Assembly: GCA_013396655.1 (NCBI GenBank)
Contig: WBMV01006675.1
Coordinates: 1,189,031-1,253,030 of the forward strand
Source of the DNA: Campylorhamphus procurvoides
Lineage: Eukaryota > Chordata > Aves > Passeriformes > Dendrocolaptidae
DNA: 64,000 nt
Direction: 5' to 3'
Shown: positions 12,912 through 25,887 of the stretch, piece by piece
How positions within the stretch are numbered: the stretch's first letter is position 1
Layout: every line of letters starts with the position of its first letter
Notes under the pieces: generated by a model
The model's database searches: none
Told to the model about the DNA's origin: nothing
Seen by the model: only the letters and a program-made list of their open reading frames with translations
Position numbers and translations under genes: made by a program

Positions 12912-13828
12912 TTCAATGGGATTGAGCGTGGCCTCAGCATGTTTGTCAACAACACCAAGCTGTGTGGTGTGATGGACTGGCTCGAGCGGAAGGAGTGCCA
13001 TCCAAGGGGACCTTGACAGGCTTGAGAGGTGGGACATTGCAAAACTCATGCAGTTCAACAAGGCCAAATCCAAGGTCATGCACCTGGGTTGGGGCAATCC
13101 CAAGCACAACTACAGGCTGGGCAGAGAATGGATCAACAGCAGCCCTGGGGAGAGAGACATGGGGTGCTGGTGTACAAGAAGCTCGACACATCTCAATAAC
13201 ATGTGCTTGCAGCCCAGAGAGCCAACCATATTGTGGGCTGCATCAAAAGAAGGGTGGCCAGCAGGTCAAGGCAGGTGATTCTCCCCCTCTTCTCTGGTTA
13301 GACCCCACCTGAAGTGCTGCATCCAGCTCTGGAGGCCCCAACACAAGAAAGACCTGCTGGAGCAACTCCAGAGGAGGGCTGTGAAGATGATCAGCAGGCT
13401 GGGGCACTTCTGCAATGAAGACAGGCTGAGACAGCTAGGGTTGTTCATCCTTAAGAAGAGAAGGCTCCAGGGAGACCTCACAGCAGCCTTCCAGTACCTA
13501 AAAGGGAGCCTACAAGAAGTCTGCAGAGGGACTTTTGACAAGAGTATGCAATGATAGGACAAGGGGGCATGACTTCAAATTGAAGAAGGGTAGATTTAGA
13601 TTGGATATTAGGAGGAAATTCTTTACTGGGAGGGTAATGAGGCACTGGACAGGTTGCCCAGAGAAGCTGTGGCTGCTCCATCCCTAGAAGTGTTCAAGTC
13701 CAGGTTGGATGGGGCTTTAATCAACCTGATTAAGTGGAAGGTGTCCCTGCCCATAGTGGGGGAGTTGGAACTAGAAGATCTTTAAGGTCCCTTCCAATCC
13801 AAACCATTCCTTGATTCTATGGTTCTAC
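12912..13828 (+). mobile_element. CR1 LINE, 5'-truncated, 3' part of ORF2 plus 3' UTR
   Basis: The segment matches the CR1 non-LTR retrotransposon as remembered. It opens with gattgag...ctcagcatgtttg and caccaagctgtgtggtg, from the C-terminal part of the reverse-transcriptase ORF. The degraded ORF2 tail follows, with fragments such as [18 protein letters not shown] near 13048-13101. The characteristic 3' UTR then reads gacaggttgcccagagaagc, ccaggttggatggggcttt and aaggtcccttccaatcc, ending with the 3' motif gattctatggttctac. It is 5'-truncated, as most genomic CR1 copies are, carries frame breaks, and cannot encode an active enzyme. Its orientation is plus, antisense to TNS3. The 5' boundary is approximate. 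Confidence 0.92.
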
Positions 13829-16800
13829 TTGTGCACCTCACCATTTTAATATCAAACACAACAAAACATTCTTGTCCTCACACTCCAATAAAGACAGTTC
13901 AAAAGAAATTAGATTGACATAGTTAGAAAATAAAAACTACTTTTCTGTGGAAGGAGGAAAAATTATTTCAAAACAAATTATCCCACCTCCCCCTCCTAGG
14001 ACCACAGAAGAAAACTATCACAGATTCCTGCCAATGGCTCCCTAAAAGCAGCCTCTCTGAAGGAAAAATAAAGCCCTTAAAGCAAAAGAAAAAATGACAC
14101 CGTTACTTCAAAATAAAATTCTACTCCTTTCAGTAATTCAAAAAAAAAAAGGAACATACATGGCCCTTAAACGAATGCCACAGGAGATGCTCTACCCCCT
14201 CCCTCACTGAAGACAGTTTCTTCACCTTTGTTAACTGTGTTTTGCTAGTCAGTAGGATTATCTTGCCCTGAAAGCTTTTCATTTGGATTCCACTTTGAAG
14301 ACACCCAAAACTCAGTTAACTCGCCCTTTCCCCCCAAAATCTACTGGGTGGTGCTGTGACATTTCTCCAAGAAACAGCCTTGAGCTTTGACTCCAGTATC
14401 TAATGACATTACATGAGAAGAATCAAAAGCAAGTCCATATATAACACTTCTGCCACACACACTTTGTTATGTATATGCAAGTACTAAATTTTTGAGACAA
14501 TGTGAAAAACCCAAAGCAAATTAAGCCAGCATGATTTCTGACATGACAGTGAACTAAACTTGAATAGGATGCTAGAGACTGAAGTTTAGTTAAGCAATGA
14601 GCAAAAAGAATCCACCATTATATACCAGTCAGACCAAACATCACAATTTAATCTAAGCAATCACATTTGCTTCACAGTTCTGTCTGAAGAGAGGTGTCCA
14701 CATGGATACATGAGTCATTGTGTTTATTACAATGAATTCTGACTGTAAGAAATGCTGATTTTTAAATTCGCATGAAAAGATTTGTCTTTTCCTTTCAAAA
14801 GACAGGTGGCAGTCCTTCATGACACTGGAATAACTAATGCTACAGTCATTTATTATTGTAATGTTTGGCTGGCATTCACTTTATAGTGATGGGATTAGTA
14901 TTGTCCTTTCCTTTCATACATTCCATCACTGAGAAAGCATTTTTGAAGACTAACTAAAAGCATATTCACAAGGGACATAAGATCTGTCACTCGGGATAAG
15001 CTATGAAAGAACAGAATATTATGTAGATAAGCAGAAAATGTGGAGTGTGTACTTCCCTTTTCCAGTGTGCGTTGTCAAGCAGAACCTCTGCAAGTCCACT
15101 TGGTGTTTAGTGAAGTCAAACATATATGAAAAGATTCTATTCCAACTGAAAACTAATCATACTGAGGAGTCTGGTAAGCACCTGAAACGTGAAACCAAAA
15201 CCCAAACCCCATAGAAATGCATTAGAAAGGCTCACACCAGCCCCCTTCTGGGGATCTGCAAACCCCCAAAAAATTCTGAAAAGTATTCACATCAAGAGTT
15301 TCAAATCAGGCATCAGCTCACAGGTGTCTCATCAGTCTGTGCTTCTGCCTATCTATGACACTAACAAATCAAGAAAAGTAGATTGGCTTTTTTATGGAGC
15401 TGAAAAAAAAAAAGGGGAAAGAAGAAAAAAAGCTCAGGTCAAAATTTAATAAAGCAAAACTGAACAAGACAGAGTAAGCTTTAAAAGAAAAAAGTTTCAA
15501 GGCACCTTTGCTCCCTCACGAGTTCAGGAAAGCTGTATGAACCAGAAGAGAAGAAACATCACTTCCATAAATGTTTCTGCAAAGCCTCCAGTTTTCTTCA
15601 TGGAGACACGAGCATTATGGTTCTGGATGGTGACCGAGCAGGAACTGAACAGGCAAATACAAACGTCCCCTGGACATTCCCACCCTTTGCAAACAAACCA
15701 GAGAACAGACCAGGCCTGTTGCGTTTCCCTTCCCATGATGTGCAGGCATGTGCACACTGCAGGCAGCTCCAACCTGCAGCACCTCCTGGCCAGAGCCAGG
15801 AAAGGAGCCAGGAAAGAGCAGGAACTGGGGAGCTCTGGCAGACTCAGTGTGTCCTTCAGCAATTCATGCTTGCTCTGTGCATATAATGCTTGCTTTGTAT
15901 GTACCTCACAGGCCCTGTGAGCTAAGGTTTGAATGTAGCAAATAGGAAAAGAAAGTAAGTCCCTCTAAATAACACACCTGGGCATTTTCCTAGTTTTCCA
16001 TAAAATTTCCATGATATTGGCTTGAAAGGAGAAAGACAAGAAAACCCGGAAACTAATTAGCCATTAGTCACAGACATTTATTACAATGCAGACCCACTTG
16101 ACACATTTGCCAAAAAATGTTTCACTGATTTAAGATGGAAATCAAAATTACAGCCAGCAGAGCAAAACTGTTGCATATGTCAGGTTCTAACTGGGATTAT
16201 TCACTGCCATCATACCCCAGGGTATTTGGAGGTCACGCCTGATTGACCCAAGTTAACATCTTATGTCTGCTAATACTGAGGCCCCACTTAAAGCGAAATT
16301 GGAGAATGCAATCCTTCATGTCCATGCACAGCCCCTCCCAATAGCACAGTTATTCAGCCTCAGATTGCTCAGAAAATCTCTTGCAGGTTCACATTAAAAA
16401 CAGATGGACAGAATTCCATGGGAACATCAGATGACCTCATGTTGTTCTTCTGAAAAGATGTGTTTAAAAATGAATGCAGGAAGGATAAAAATTCACGTTG
16501 TCACATCCACTGATCTTTCTCATACAAAGCATCTGGGGAGGATTGCATTCAACAGACAACATGAAAAGTAGGAATGGGAGGGGTTTTTACCACAGGGAAC
16601 AAACATTCTTTCAAACATTGTTAATTTTCTTGAGGTTTTCTGTTGTCTTCCTCACTTTCCCCATACATAGTTGGGGGGAGTTCATTTTATTTTTCTTTGT
16701 ACCAACATGTATTTTGAGTTTTAAGTTTTTAATTTTTTTTGAGAAAATGCTGGCACTAGGTTGAATATTTGTAGGTATATGTTAACTGCCATAGAGCTCA

Positions 16801-18249
16801 AGCAAAAAATTTGATATGCAATTAGCATGAGGCCTTTGTGACTTCACCACTCACTTCTTCAGCAATTTTTTCAAGGTATTCTCCTGCTCCTTTTAAAAAA
16901 GCAAATGAAAGACCAAAAAAAAAATCCAAACACAAACAAACAAAAAATATTTCTCCCACAATTATTTTTATTCTATTCTACTCCTACTTTGAAACAGGTC
17001 AGAGCCTCAGTGTTTAAAATCAGGTTTTTAGTTAGTTGGGAGGGGCCTGAATGTTCAAGTATTTTTCTCTTCAGAAAAGAGACTTGCATAATTAAGGAAG
17101 AGATGGGGAGACAAAGCAGAATTACTGACACCCTTCCCCAATTTCTGTCAAAATGATCAAACTTCCAGTCGAGTCTTAGCCAAACAGCTAAACAAACTTC
17201 AGTTTGAAGTGATTGTTAAAATAAAATATATGTTGTAGGTAAGTGTTCGCTCACTACTTCCACTTTACAACAGCTGGTTATGAAAAGTGATGTTTAAATG
17301 GGAGACCAGAAGTATGCAGAATTCCTTGGTAACCATTTGGGGAGGGGCAGGGAGAAGAAAAAAAAAAAAGCAGAGGGGGAAAGGAAGAAAGGTTAAGGAA
17401 AGGTTATAAAGATTAAATCACAAATTTCTCTGTTAAAGATCACCATTTAACCATGTCTTAGAACTGACAAGTCATCCAGTGATAAGGACCATTCATCAAT
17501 GAAGTTATTTTAGGATAAGGATCCATGTATGTAAGAGTTTGGGGCCTTCACACCACATTTCATTACTGCAAGACATTTGCCAGGATAGGTGATGGGCCTC
17601 TGAGGAATTAAGATTTAGTTTCCTTTACTCTTTTCAAAGACACACTATCAAGAAGGATGGAAAAAATAATTCAGTGAAGAAGACAAGCTTACTGCCCCCT
17701 TGAAGCATCTTAAACTATCCTAGAATTTTTCCTAAAATCTAAGAAATACCTCAAAATAATATCCTTCCATTAGCTTTCCTTTAATTTTTATCTTTTTTTA
17801 AGTAATAGATTAAACAAAAAGTATTTAGAGCTTTAAGGTTAGGGTCTAAACCTTCTCATTTTGGCAACACTAGAGAAAAATACTTAAGAAAAAAGTGTGT
17901 AGTTGTTACCAATTTCTTTTTTAATTAAAAATATTGATTAAAAAAATTACTCAACTGAGCAATTATCAGTCTTTTAAAATGAGATCCAATAATTCTAATA
18001 AAGGCTATTTAAACAAATTTACCTTTTTTCAAAAAAATCTTTGGTTCAAGCTATACATCTCTTCAATGAAAGACCATTTCCACAAATTGCCTCTTCATGG
18101 AATAAAATTAAGTGCTGCAGAATAGGTCATCTTTGCTAAACATTTGACTTGAATTAACAGAGCTGGACTAACATTATCCCCTTTTCTCCAATCTGAGCAA
18201 TGTGCATGACAACATAAAGTAGCATTAGAACACTTAACAGCAGCTGTTT

Positions 18250-18473
18250 ATATTTTAGCACCTGAAACTCCTGACAGCTGCAGTGAGTTGATGTACGAGG
18301 CTCCTGATGTCATTACAAAGCTTCAAGATACCCGGCTCCTGAGAAATGGGAAGAAAGGGCCTCTTTGGAAACTGGCATCCAAGCCAAAAATAATCAATAA
18401 ACCCCACATTCTGAAGAAAAAGAACATCTGTGATTTTCATCGGGCTTCAGCAAACATGTCACGGAGAGTTTAA
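18250..18473. other. Candidate coding segment, strand unresolved (TNS3 alternative exon or antisense ORF)
   Basis: This segment holds four CpG sites in about 225 bases, more than the surrounding intron, and is open on both strands. Minus strand: an excellent acceptor (gttctttttcttcag) precedes 18410, and a weaker donor (CAG followed by GTGCTA) ends an exon at 18262. That gives 149 nt, 49 codons plus two bases, phase 0 in and 2 out, ending ...LTAAVRSF with AG left over. Those phases would join the 39-nt exon to the 172-nt exon in frame. Plus strand: an open frame from an acceptor-like tttatattttag near 18258 runs through MYEAPDVITKLQDTRLLRNG and KKGPLWKLASKP to ...ASANMSRRV and a TAA stop at 18471-18473. 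I recognise no family in either reading. It may equally be chance plus local composition. Confidence 0.3.
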
Positions 18474-20282
18474 CTACAGTTCTTGCTATAAGCCACCTGA
18501 AGAAAAGCAATACAGGGAACCTTTACATTGGCTAAATACATGCAACACTGATTTAAAGCACACATACATACTGTTTATTCATGTGAAAACTAAAAGGTTG
18601 TAATTCCTTGCTGGAATAAGTGGGGATAAATCCATGGCTCCACAGCAAGTTGCGATGCCACATTTTGGTTAATTTGAATAGATGTTGCCCTCCCTGTTAT
18701 CTAAAGATCTCAAGTACTTATTCTCGATCTTCAAAATTTTATACTCAAAGCAGTTGTGAAAGAAACTGCTTGCAGCTAATGCCATCACAGATTATCCTCC
18801 TTCAGACCAACAGAACTCTACAGGAAACACATCAAACTTACTTGTGCACAACAAAGACTCCTAATCTAAAAACGTCACCACATTTCACATCAAAAGCAAA
18901 ACACTGTTCAACCTCACTCCCAATAATAAGAACACATTGCACACTATGCAGCGAAAATATTTCACCTACAGATTTCCCTGCAAGAAACAGAATTCTACTT
19001 CTCCTTCTGCCTAAAACTAGTAAACGTTTTATTTGGGGACTGAATATACCTCTATCTACATCCCTGCTTGTGAACTAGAACAGGTTAGGCCACTTTTGCC
19101 ATCTGTGCTCTTCACCTGTCAGCAGGTCACACTTGGGTCCAGATTATCAGCACTGCCCCATGTACACAGTTCACATAAACCAAATTCGACCAGGACTTTT
19201 AATGACTAGTAACATTTGCCAAGGTTGCTGTACATTTTAAATTGTTCCTGAATCACAATGACAAATTTTCCACGTCAGAATCAATACTCAGGTTGTGTGC
19301 ACAACACAAAAGAAACAGTAACTGCAGTTGCCAGTATGCACCTAATACTGTGTGTTGCAGACATAAGAGTTTCTTTTCTATTTATAATTTTAGCAGTAAT
19401 GCCATACAAGATTCTCAGACTCTGATGTGAGTTAATTCTTAAAATTGCTGGGTAAAATTTAGGAGAGACCTCCAATGATCTGACATTCACATTTCTCATA
19501 ATACACATTTCTCACCAGAAATTATTGATTGAGGTTTCCAGGCATTCCTTTATAGGATAATAATTTTAAAAAGCACATTTTGACTTGTGTTGTTCATAAT
19601 CGGTAAGTACCACTACCTGTATTTTTTCAGCAGGGAAATCAAGGCATAAAAATATGCAAAGCGACTTAGACAATGCACAAAGCAAGGCAGAAGCGAAATG
19701 TAGGATTCCTAATTGCCAGGGGTTGCTTCACATACCTACAATACACACAGTTCTTGGCTGACACTTGGGCATCAGCTGTTGGCTGATTAGTCCTAGTAAT
19801 GACACCAACAGGTGCCAGTGCTGCACCAGTGACTAACTCTTATACCCCATCCTCCAGGCATCACTCACATCACCCTTAGAGCCGAAATAACCAAATTCAG
19901 TCATGCAAGCCAGAAGAGGCTTATAATTTTGCTTACTGAACCAAGTGTGCGTTAACTTCCTGTCTTCCACCTTCAACAAAAAATAACAGGCCCCAAACAA
20001 ATCTTACACTACTTGTACTTTCAAACAGACATCAGTATGTTGAAACAAATTACTCTTTTTATTACTTAAAACACACAAATAAAAGCATAAAACATCTGGT
20101 TCCTGCATGGGATAAGACACGATAATGAGCTTCAGGAACAGAATCTTAATTTGCCAAGCCTTCAGAGAGGAAAGGTGATGGCACAGTACTGAAATAACAA
20201 AGGATTGTAGGAGACTGCAACAATAACCTAACCTATAACCTAACGAAACTTGATGGATATCAGTAGTGCCAAAAATACTTAC

Positions 20283-20321
20283 CAGCTCGTAGTTGCCTGG
20301 AAAAAAGCAGGGTGTCACCAC
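20283..20321 (-). CDS. TNS3: TNS3 exon, end of the C1 zinc finger (39 nt microexon)
   Basis: The minus-strand acceptor attttttattctag ends at 20322 and the donor GTAAGT starts at 20282. The 39 nt encode 13 codons, VVTPCFFPGNYEL, phase 0 at both ends. The Cys supplies the last zinc ligand of the C1 finger: after C-E-E-K at the end of the 38-nt exon it completes the C-x7-C spacing. The tensin family has the same layout (TNS2: CEAKVTSACQALPPVEL), which supports the join. The exon sits between introns of 8.2 and 15.7 kb. Skipping it would keep frame but remove one zinc ligand, so its inclusion should matter for folding of the finger. Confidence 0.88.
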
Positions 20322-22626
20322 CTAGAATAAAAAATGATAATAAAATAAGAAAAAAAAAGATACTTCCTTTGGATACATCTCAATTGCATTGATTGAGCTC
20401 CCTCCAGGGAGAGTCAAAGGGACACCAGCCAGACCAGGTGCAGCAGCTGCTGCTCTCAGCTGCATTACTCACATTCAGGTCCCTGAGAAGTCAGCATGAG
20501 CTCAATACAGACTCAGTGCCCTGCTCACATACTCTAAACACTGAAACAGGTTGAAGAGTAATGCCTTTCCTCAGGTCACATACACAGGGAAACATGGATG
20601 GCTTTCTCCCTTCCTCCATCCTTTGCAGCGTTCTTCTACCATCATCTCAGTTTTAGTTAATAAATAACTTTCCTGCTTTCCAAGAAATCCAGGACTTCAG
20701 CAGTCCTCAATACCTCACCCTTGTTCTGGAACTTTTACGGTGCATGGGCCAAGCAAAGCAAGCAGAACAGATACTCTGTGGACTCGCATAATTTCAGAAG
20801 TTTGGCTCCAAGTTAAAACAGTTCCTATGGAGAACATATTCTGTATACATCACTTGGGGGGGAAAAAAAAAGGAAAGAGAAAAAAAAAACACCAAACCTC
20901 CCTGTTCGAATATTCAGAAACCAAACCACAAATCAATCCAGGCAAAAAATGACTAAGAGGGATTACATGATGACCTATGGAAAAGCAAGTGTTAGATTAT
21001 TTCCACAATCCTATACACAGGTACCCTCAAATTTCACACATACAGTCAGAAAACTCCAAGTTCATCCATTTATGCCACTCAGCTGAGCTTCAGTAATAGT
21101 CATCATGCCTGCTCACTTTAACCAGCACCTTGAGGCTAACCCCAGTGAAAGCTGTTTCATTTACCATGTTCACCTTCAAAATTATGGCTCTCCAGGACAG
21201 ACTGGCCTCTCAACCAGTAGAGTGGAGCCAGAAATTCTGTGGTAACACCTGGATAACAAAGGCGGAGTTTTCTTTCAGGGACAGTTGGTGAGCTGTCCTG
21301 CCAGATCTCAAGGCATTGTAATACAGGTTTACTAACCAGAAGTGGCCTCATATCATTTATAATCCTTAGAATAATAAAAAGAGGATGCAGCCCACATAAC
21401 AGAGCAAACTGCAAGAACAAAAAGAAACATCATTCCTGTACACAGCACAGACAAAAAGAGAGAGACCTGACTACACAAGGACAGCCCACTCCAGCTTTAA
21501 CATTCAGTAACAGCTTTTAACCACTAGCACGGAAGGGACAGCATTTCCCTCTCTAAGTGGTCATGAAAAAGATCTATTCCTGATTCTCAATGCTTCTTAA
21601 ATCACAAAGTACTTATAAAAATTAAAAAAGTAGCATATTGATTTTTCAGCACCCAGTTTGCTCATGATCTCCACATTACCCCTAGAGAAAATAGGACAGA
21701 CTGAAGCCTTGAAGTTTGCCTGCTGTACCCTCTGACTCCTCAGTGGGCTTGCAAGTCCAAGGTCTTAATAAGCTGCATCTCTGCAGCTCTTTTTATGACT
21801 AATGATTTACTAGTCAATCGCCAAACACCCATACTAAACACATGGAAGACGTTAACTAAGCTGTCATGATAGCATTCCTGCTGCTGAAAGCAAAGACATC
21901 GTCTGCCTCTGTGACCTCTTGGCTGACACAGCATGTAAAACTTCACATGCCACCTTCAATTACAACTGCCAATTCTCCTTTCAAGCCCAAGTGACAAACC
22001 ACCAGGCAGAGCAATCCACAGCTAAAGAATCAAAGCCACATGCACCCTGCACCACCGCCACAAGAGCAAACATCTGTATCTACAGAGGACAGACTGTCCC
22101 AGCCCTGACCATGTGATCACCTAAGTGCTTATAAACAGGCTTTGCTACTGTTCTCATTAGCAACACCTAAGGTTAAAGTAGATAAACACTTGACATTTCA
22201 ATTACTTTCACTGCCTATACTAAGAAGAGGGAATTAATGAATATCCCAAAGGAGACTGCAGGCTGGCTGGGTAGTGCACTGGACAAGCAGAGATGACCTG
22301 ACATTACATGCTCATGAAATTAATAACTGGAAGCACTGCGGAATAAAACTGTCATCACTGGCACACATAAATATCATCTCTGCTCTCTCCCTTCCCTCCA
22401 CTGATCAAAACCCTTGAGGAGCCAAGCATATTTTTATCCTTCGGCTGACTAAAACACAACTCTGCTGTAATCTGCTTGATAATTACAGCTGACTTATTGC
22501 CTAAGAAAAATCCCCTTTATTCTGAAACAGGAACACTGGGGACATCCAGTACAGAACTTCAGAAGAGAAGTGCAGATCTCTGCAGATTTGTGGCATCTTA
22601 GCCAGGCAACTCTGGGCTGTAAGAAG

Positions 22627-22775
22627 ATCACAGAATCACAGAAGACTCCAAGTTGGAAGGGACCCACAAGGATCATCAAGTTCAACTTTTGAGTAAATGG
22701 CCCATATGGGGAGTCAACATACAAAACCTTGGCATTATTACCACCATGCTCTAACCAGCTGAGCTCATCTCAGAT
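22627..22775 (-). mobile_element. CR1 LINE 3'-end fragment
   Basis: The sequence atcacagaatcacagaag followed by agttggaagggacccacaag and gatcatcaagttcaac is the reverse complement of the CR1 3' end (repeated gattctgtgat-like octamers after a ccttccaac core). About 150 nt are recognisable; the far edge near the ctgagctcatct stretch is approximate. It is inserted antisense to the 12.9 kb copy, that is, in the TNS3 sense direction. Confidence 0.8.
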
Positions 22776-24763
22776 ACACACGATGAGAGCTAACATTATG
22801 GATAACACTTGATATTTCACTTCCCTGAGCTTCTCTATGCCTGAAACAGCTATATATAGCAACCTGGCTTTACAGAAAAATTCCATCTGCTTCTGGTTCT
22901 GTCTTCTGCACTTCCCTATGTTAGATGGCACTGTTCTAGGACTGTGAGAGTCACAAAGTACCCTTTCTTGTATATACAACAATCCCTTTGCACTCACACA
23001 CTGACACTTATCACTATGTTGAATTGCCACTAAACTGCAAAGCACTCAAAATGCATCATTCAGCCAAAGACTGATCCTCTGCTACTGTTTCTGAGCTACA
23101 AAATTCAATGCAAGACACACTGAGCACCCCAAGATGCACTGATTTTTTTTTCCGAACTCCATATATACAAATAGCATATTTCTTCCTGTATGAAGCAAAA
23201 TAGTCAACATCTTGTTGAATCCCAACTTCAGTTCTCATAAGCAGTTGCAGCAAATTCTTCCACCGTTAATCCAGATGCAGGTTAAAAGCAAAAGAGTTTT
23301 TAACCCATTAAAAGATGACAGAGAGGCTATTATGAGGTCCAGACAACCTAGGCTGAGGACATATGAGTGGCTCCAGCTCTTTTCTTGGTTTTCAAAGACC
23401 TGAGACGTGCAAAAGAATTAGCATTTAGAGAAAAAGTATAGAGCTGAAAAGCAAGACTGTAAGATTTCAATCCAGTAACAATGCAGAGACAGAAATGCAA
23501 GTGTCTCATTCATTGGTTTAAAAAGTTGCACACTATGTACTAACTGCATAAACCAACAAACTTCAGAAAGACTTTTCTGATCCCCCAACGGAAGCTACAG
23601 CTACTCTAAAAAACATTTACAATAGCCTGGTTTTCATCTTTCAATAGCTTCTTTATTCTTGTAAAAAAATATACTGAACATGCATTAGTGCAGTATTTCA
23701 TAGTTACACACAACCAAGGTGCATAGCTTCCGTAATTCTGTATATTCACATCTTAATAAGAAGTATCAGAACACAGGAATACCTTGCTTATTTTCAAAAA
23801 CAGTTACCTCTTCAGTGCCCAGCACACACACATATATAGGCACATTATTAGTCTATTCACAAATAATCAAGCACATATTTGAAAGACAAACTGTTCTGGC
23901 ATACCCAGTTAATATAAAAACATTTTCCTGGTGTGATACTTCCGGAATCAAGCCTTAGTTTAAAAGATTAGAAAAATTTCTCTGATGAAGAATTCTGACT
24001 CCAGTGAATCTGCAGGTAATTTTTCTTCATATGACCGTAACACCAGTCACATCAGTTATTCATTAACTGACTAACAGGAGATAAATGTTAACTCAAATGA
24101 AAAAAAAAGTCAACAAATGGCAGGATATCTGGCGCTAAGGAAATAAAATCTGTCCCCACTTGCTACAGCAGACACACAATAGTGCCCCCAATTGCAACAG
24201 GTCATTTGCTGGGATATCCAGCAATGACATTTCAGTGCTTTTTTTCACTTCTAGATGCATATTTATTTTTTATCTTCCTTCCTTTTTATTTTCTTTTTGC
24301 AAGAAGTAGGTGATTTTTCAAAGGAAGAACCATCTTCAAAGACTGAGCCAGTTAATACCAAAGGCGCATTTCAAAGTCCAGATCTCAAACACTATTATAT
24401 TGCTTTTGCAAAGCAATTTAACCACTTGGTTATAAAGCATCACTTTCTTCCAAGCTACAGTTTTATCAAGTAAGAAATGCTGGCAAGCCTGCCACAGGTT
24501 ACATGTAACGCAAAGGATGTGCAGGTTAAGGAACCTTCACAAAATATATAAAGTGACCTACTAAAAAGTCTGTTCACTTGAATTCACTGCTAATCGTGTT
24601 CCAAAACTGATGAGAAAGGGTGAAAAGAGCCAAAGGGTGAAAATGAAGCCACTGACAGCCTGCAAATAAAGTTACAGTCATGTTAGGAGGCCTTCTGAAT
24701 GTTCCACAGACGACTGTCAGAAGCCCAAATGGTAAGCTCATGGACATATTTAATATGAATCTT

Positions 24764-24783
24764 TATATATATATATATATATA
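24764..24783. repeat. (TA)10 microsatellite followed by CA dinucleotides
   Basis: An uninterrupted run of about ten TA units, followed by a short acacac run and, after a few bases, a T-run at 24796-24805. It is a plausible length-polymorphic intronic microsatellite. Confidence 0.9.
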
Positions 24784-25861
24784 CACACGCATACTCTTTT
24801 TTTTTAAACATGAACACTTAACTATTTATTTCAATTTTTCTGTTTAGTTTTCTTCTTCCAGCGTGCCTGTCAGTTGTTTCCCTTCTCCAATCCACTCCCC
24901 TAAACACCCAAGCCATAAATTCCCCTACTCACCTAGAAAACAAACCAAAGGATATTGAGTGCAGTATATCTTCGAATAACCCTGTGCTTGTAAAGATACA
25001 ACTTGCAGCATGACAAAATGAAAAATGTAAATTCAAATTCTAGGATAAAAAGGGAGACAATGGGGATATTAACTTGAGATAAAAAATTACAATAGTTCTT
25101 TGGTTTGTTTGGCTTTGTTTTTTTAAATAGACCATCTCCAGTTGTGTGATATTACTATCTTACTCTGACCTTTGTCCTGGAGATATGAAGTAGTCTCAGC
25201 ACTTCATACCAGACAGAATAACTCTAAAGCATGCCTAAAACCCGCAGTTTGTTTCTTCAAGTTAAGCACTTTTTGGACACATGGAAAACAGCAGCCTTAA
25301 AGGAAGACTTGGCAAACATAGCAGAAACAGAACAAGCACTCTGCAGTCACTATAATATTTTAATAAACCGGATACAATTATTTCTCCAAAAGAAAAGAAG
25401 ATAACAGATACAGTAAAATCAGCTGAGATTCAATGCAGTTATAAACTTGGGATTATGCCTTATGAAATAATGTCTGAAATCAGCACCTGAAATTAAAAGT
25501 TATGTAACTTCAGGAGGGTTTTCAAAATTTAGCATAATTATATACATAAAAATTAACATTTCCCTAGACAAAGCGACAAAGTTGTTTCAAACTAATGCAT
25601 TGCAAGAAAAGGAATCTTTCACAAGTAACTAGCAAGGCAGTTATCCCAAGATACAAAAGATACAGAAGATACATTTCTGTATCTTACATTTCTGTATTGT
25701 TCACATATCTTTGCCACCTAAAAGTCTGGCTTTCTTCCATGCTGTGATATTTGATCTTGCAATGTCACAGTCCTGACCAACACCATGAAAGTTGTTTAAC
25801 TCTTCAAATAACACATACAGGGTAAAAATACTTGTTAGAGAAATTAATTGGGAAAAGGAAT

Positions 25862-25887
25862 AAAAAAAAAAAAAAAAAAGAAAAAAA
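25862..25887. repeat. Long A-run (18 A, one G, 7 A)
   Basis: An 18-base A homopolymer, a single G and seven further A. It could be the tail of an unrecognised retroposed sequence, but nothing upstream identifies one. Confidence 0.85.

Larger units (their letters stand above)
12088..20282 (-). other. TNS3: TNS3 intron with CR1 insertion
   Basis: About 8.2 kb. It contains a long CR1 LINE fragment near 12912-13828 and a short open, CpG-richer segment near 18250-18473 described separately. The remainder is AT-rich intronic sequence with A-runs (for example 17357-17370) and no recognisable RNA gene. Several 80 to 150 codon frames occur, but they have no splice context or family resemblance. Confidence 0.7.

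Noticed and set aside
12962..13681. Several overlapping frames of 67 to 116 codons on both strands
   Set aside because: They lie inside the CR1 element and its antisense; they are decayed ORF2 and UTR sequence, not host genes.
15537..15945. Cluster of overlapping frames on both strands in a slightly GC-richer patch
   Set aside because: Frames on both strands are mutually shadowing and show no family resemblance or splice structure.
18620..19078. 152-codon frame, plus strand, Ser/Thr/Leu-rich
   Set aside because: Composition reflects local C/A/T content and I recognise no family in it. Although it lies about 150 nt downstream of the 18.25-18.47 kb candidate, nothing links them.
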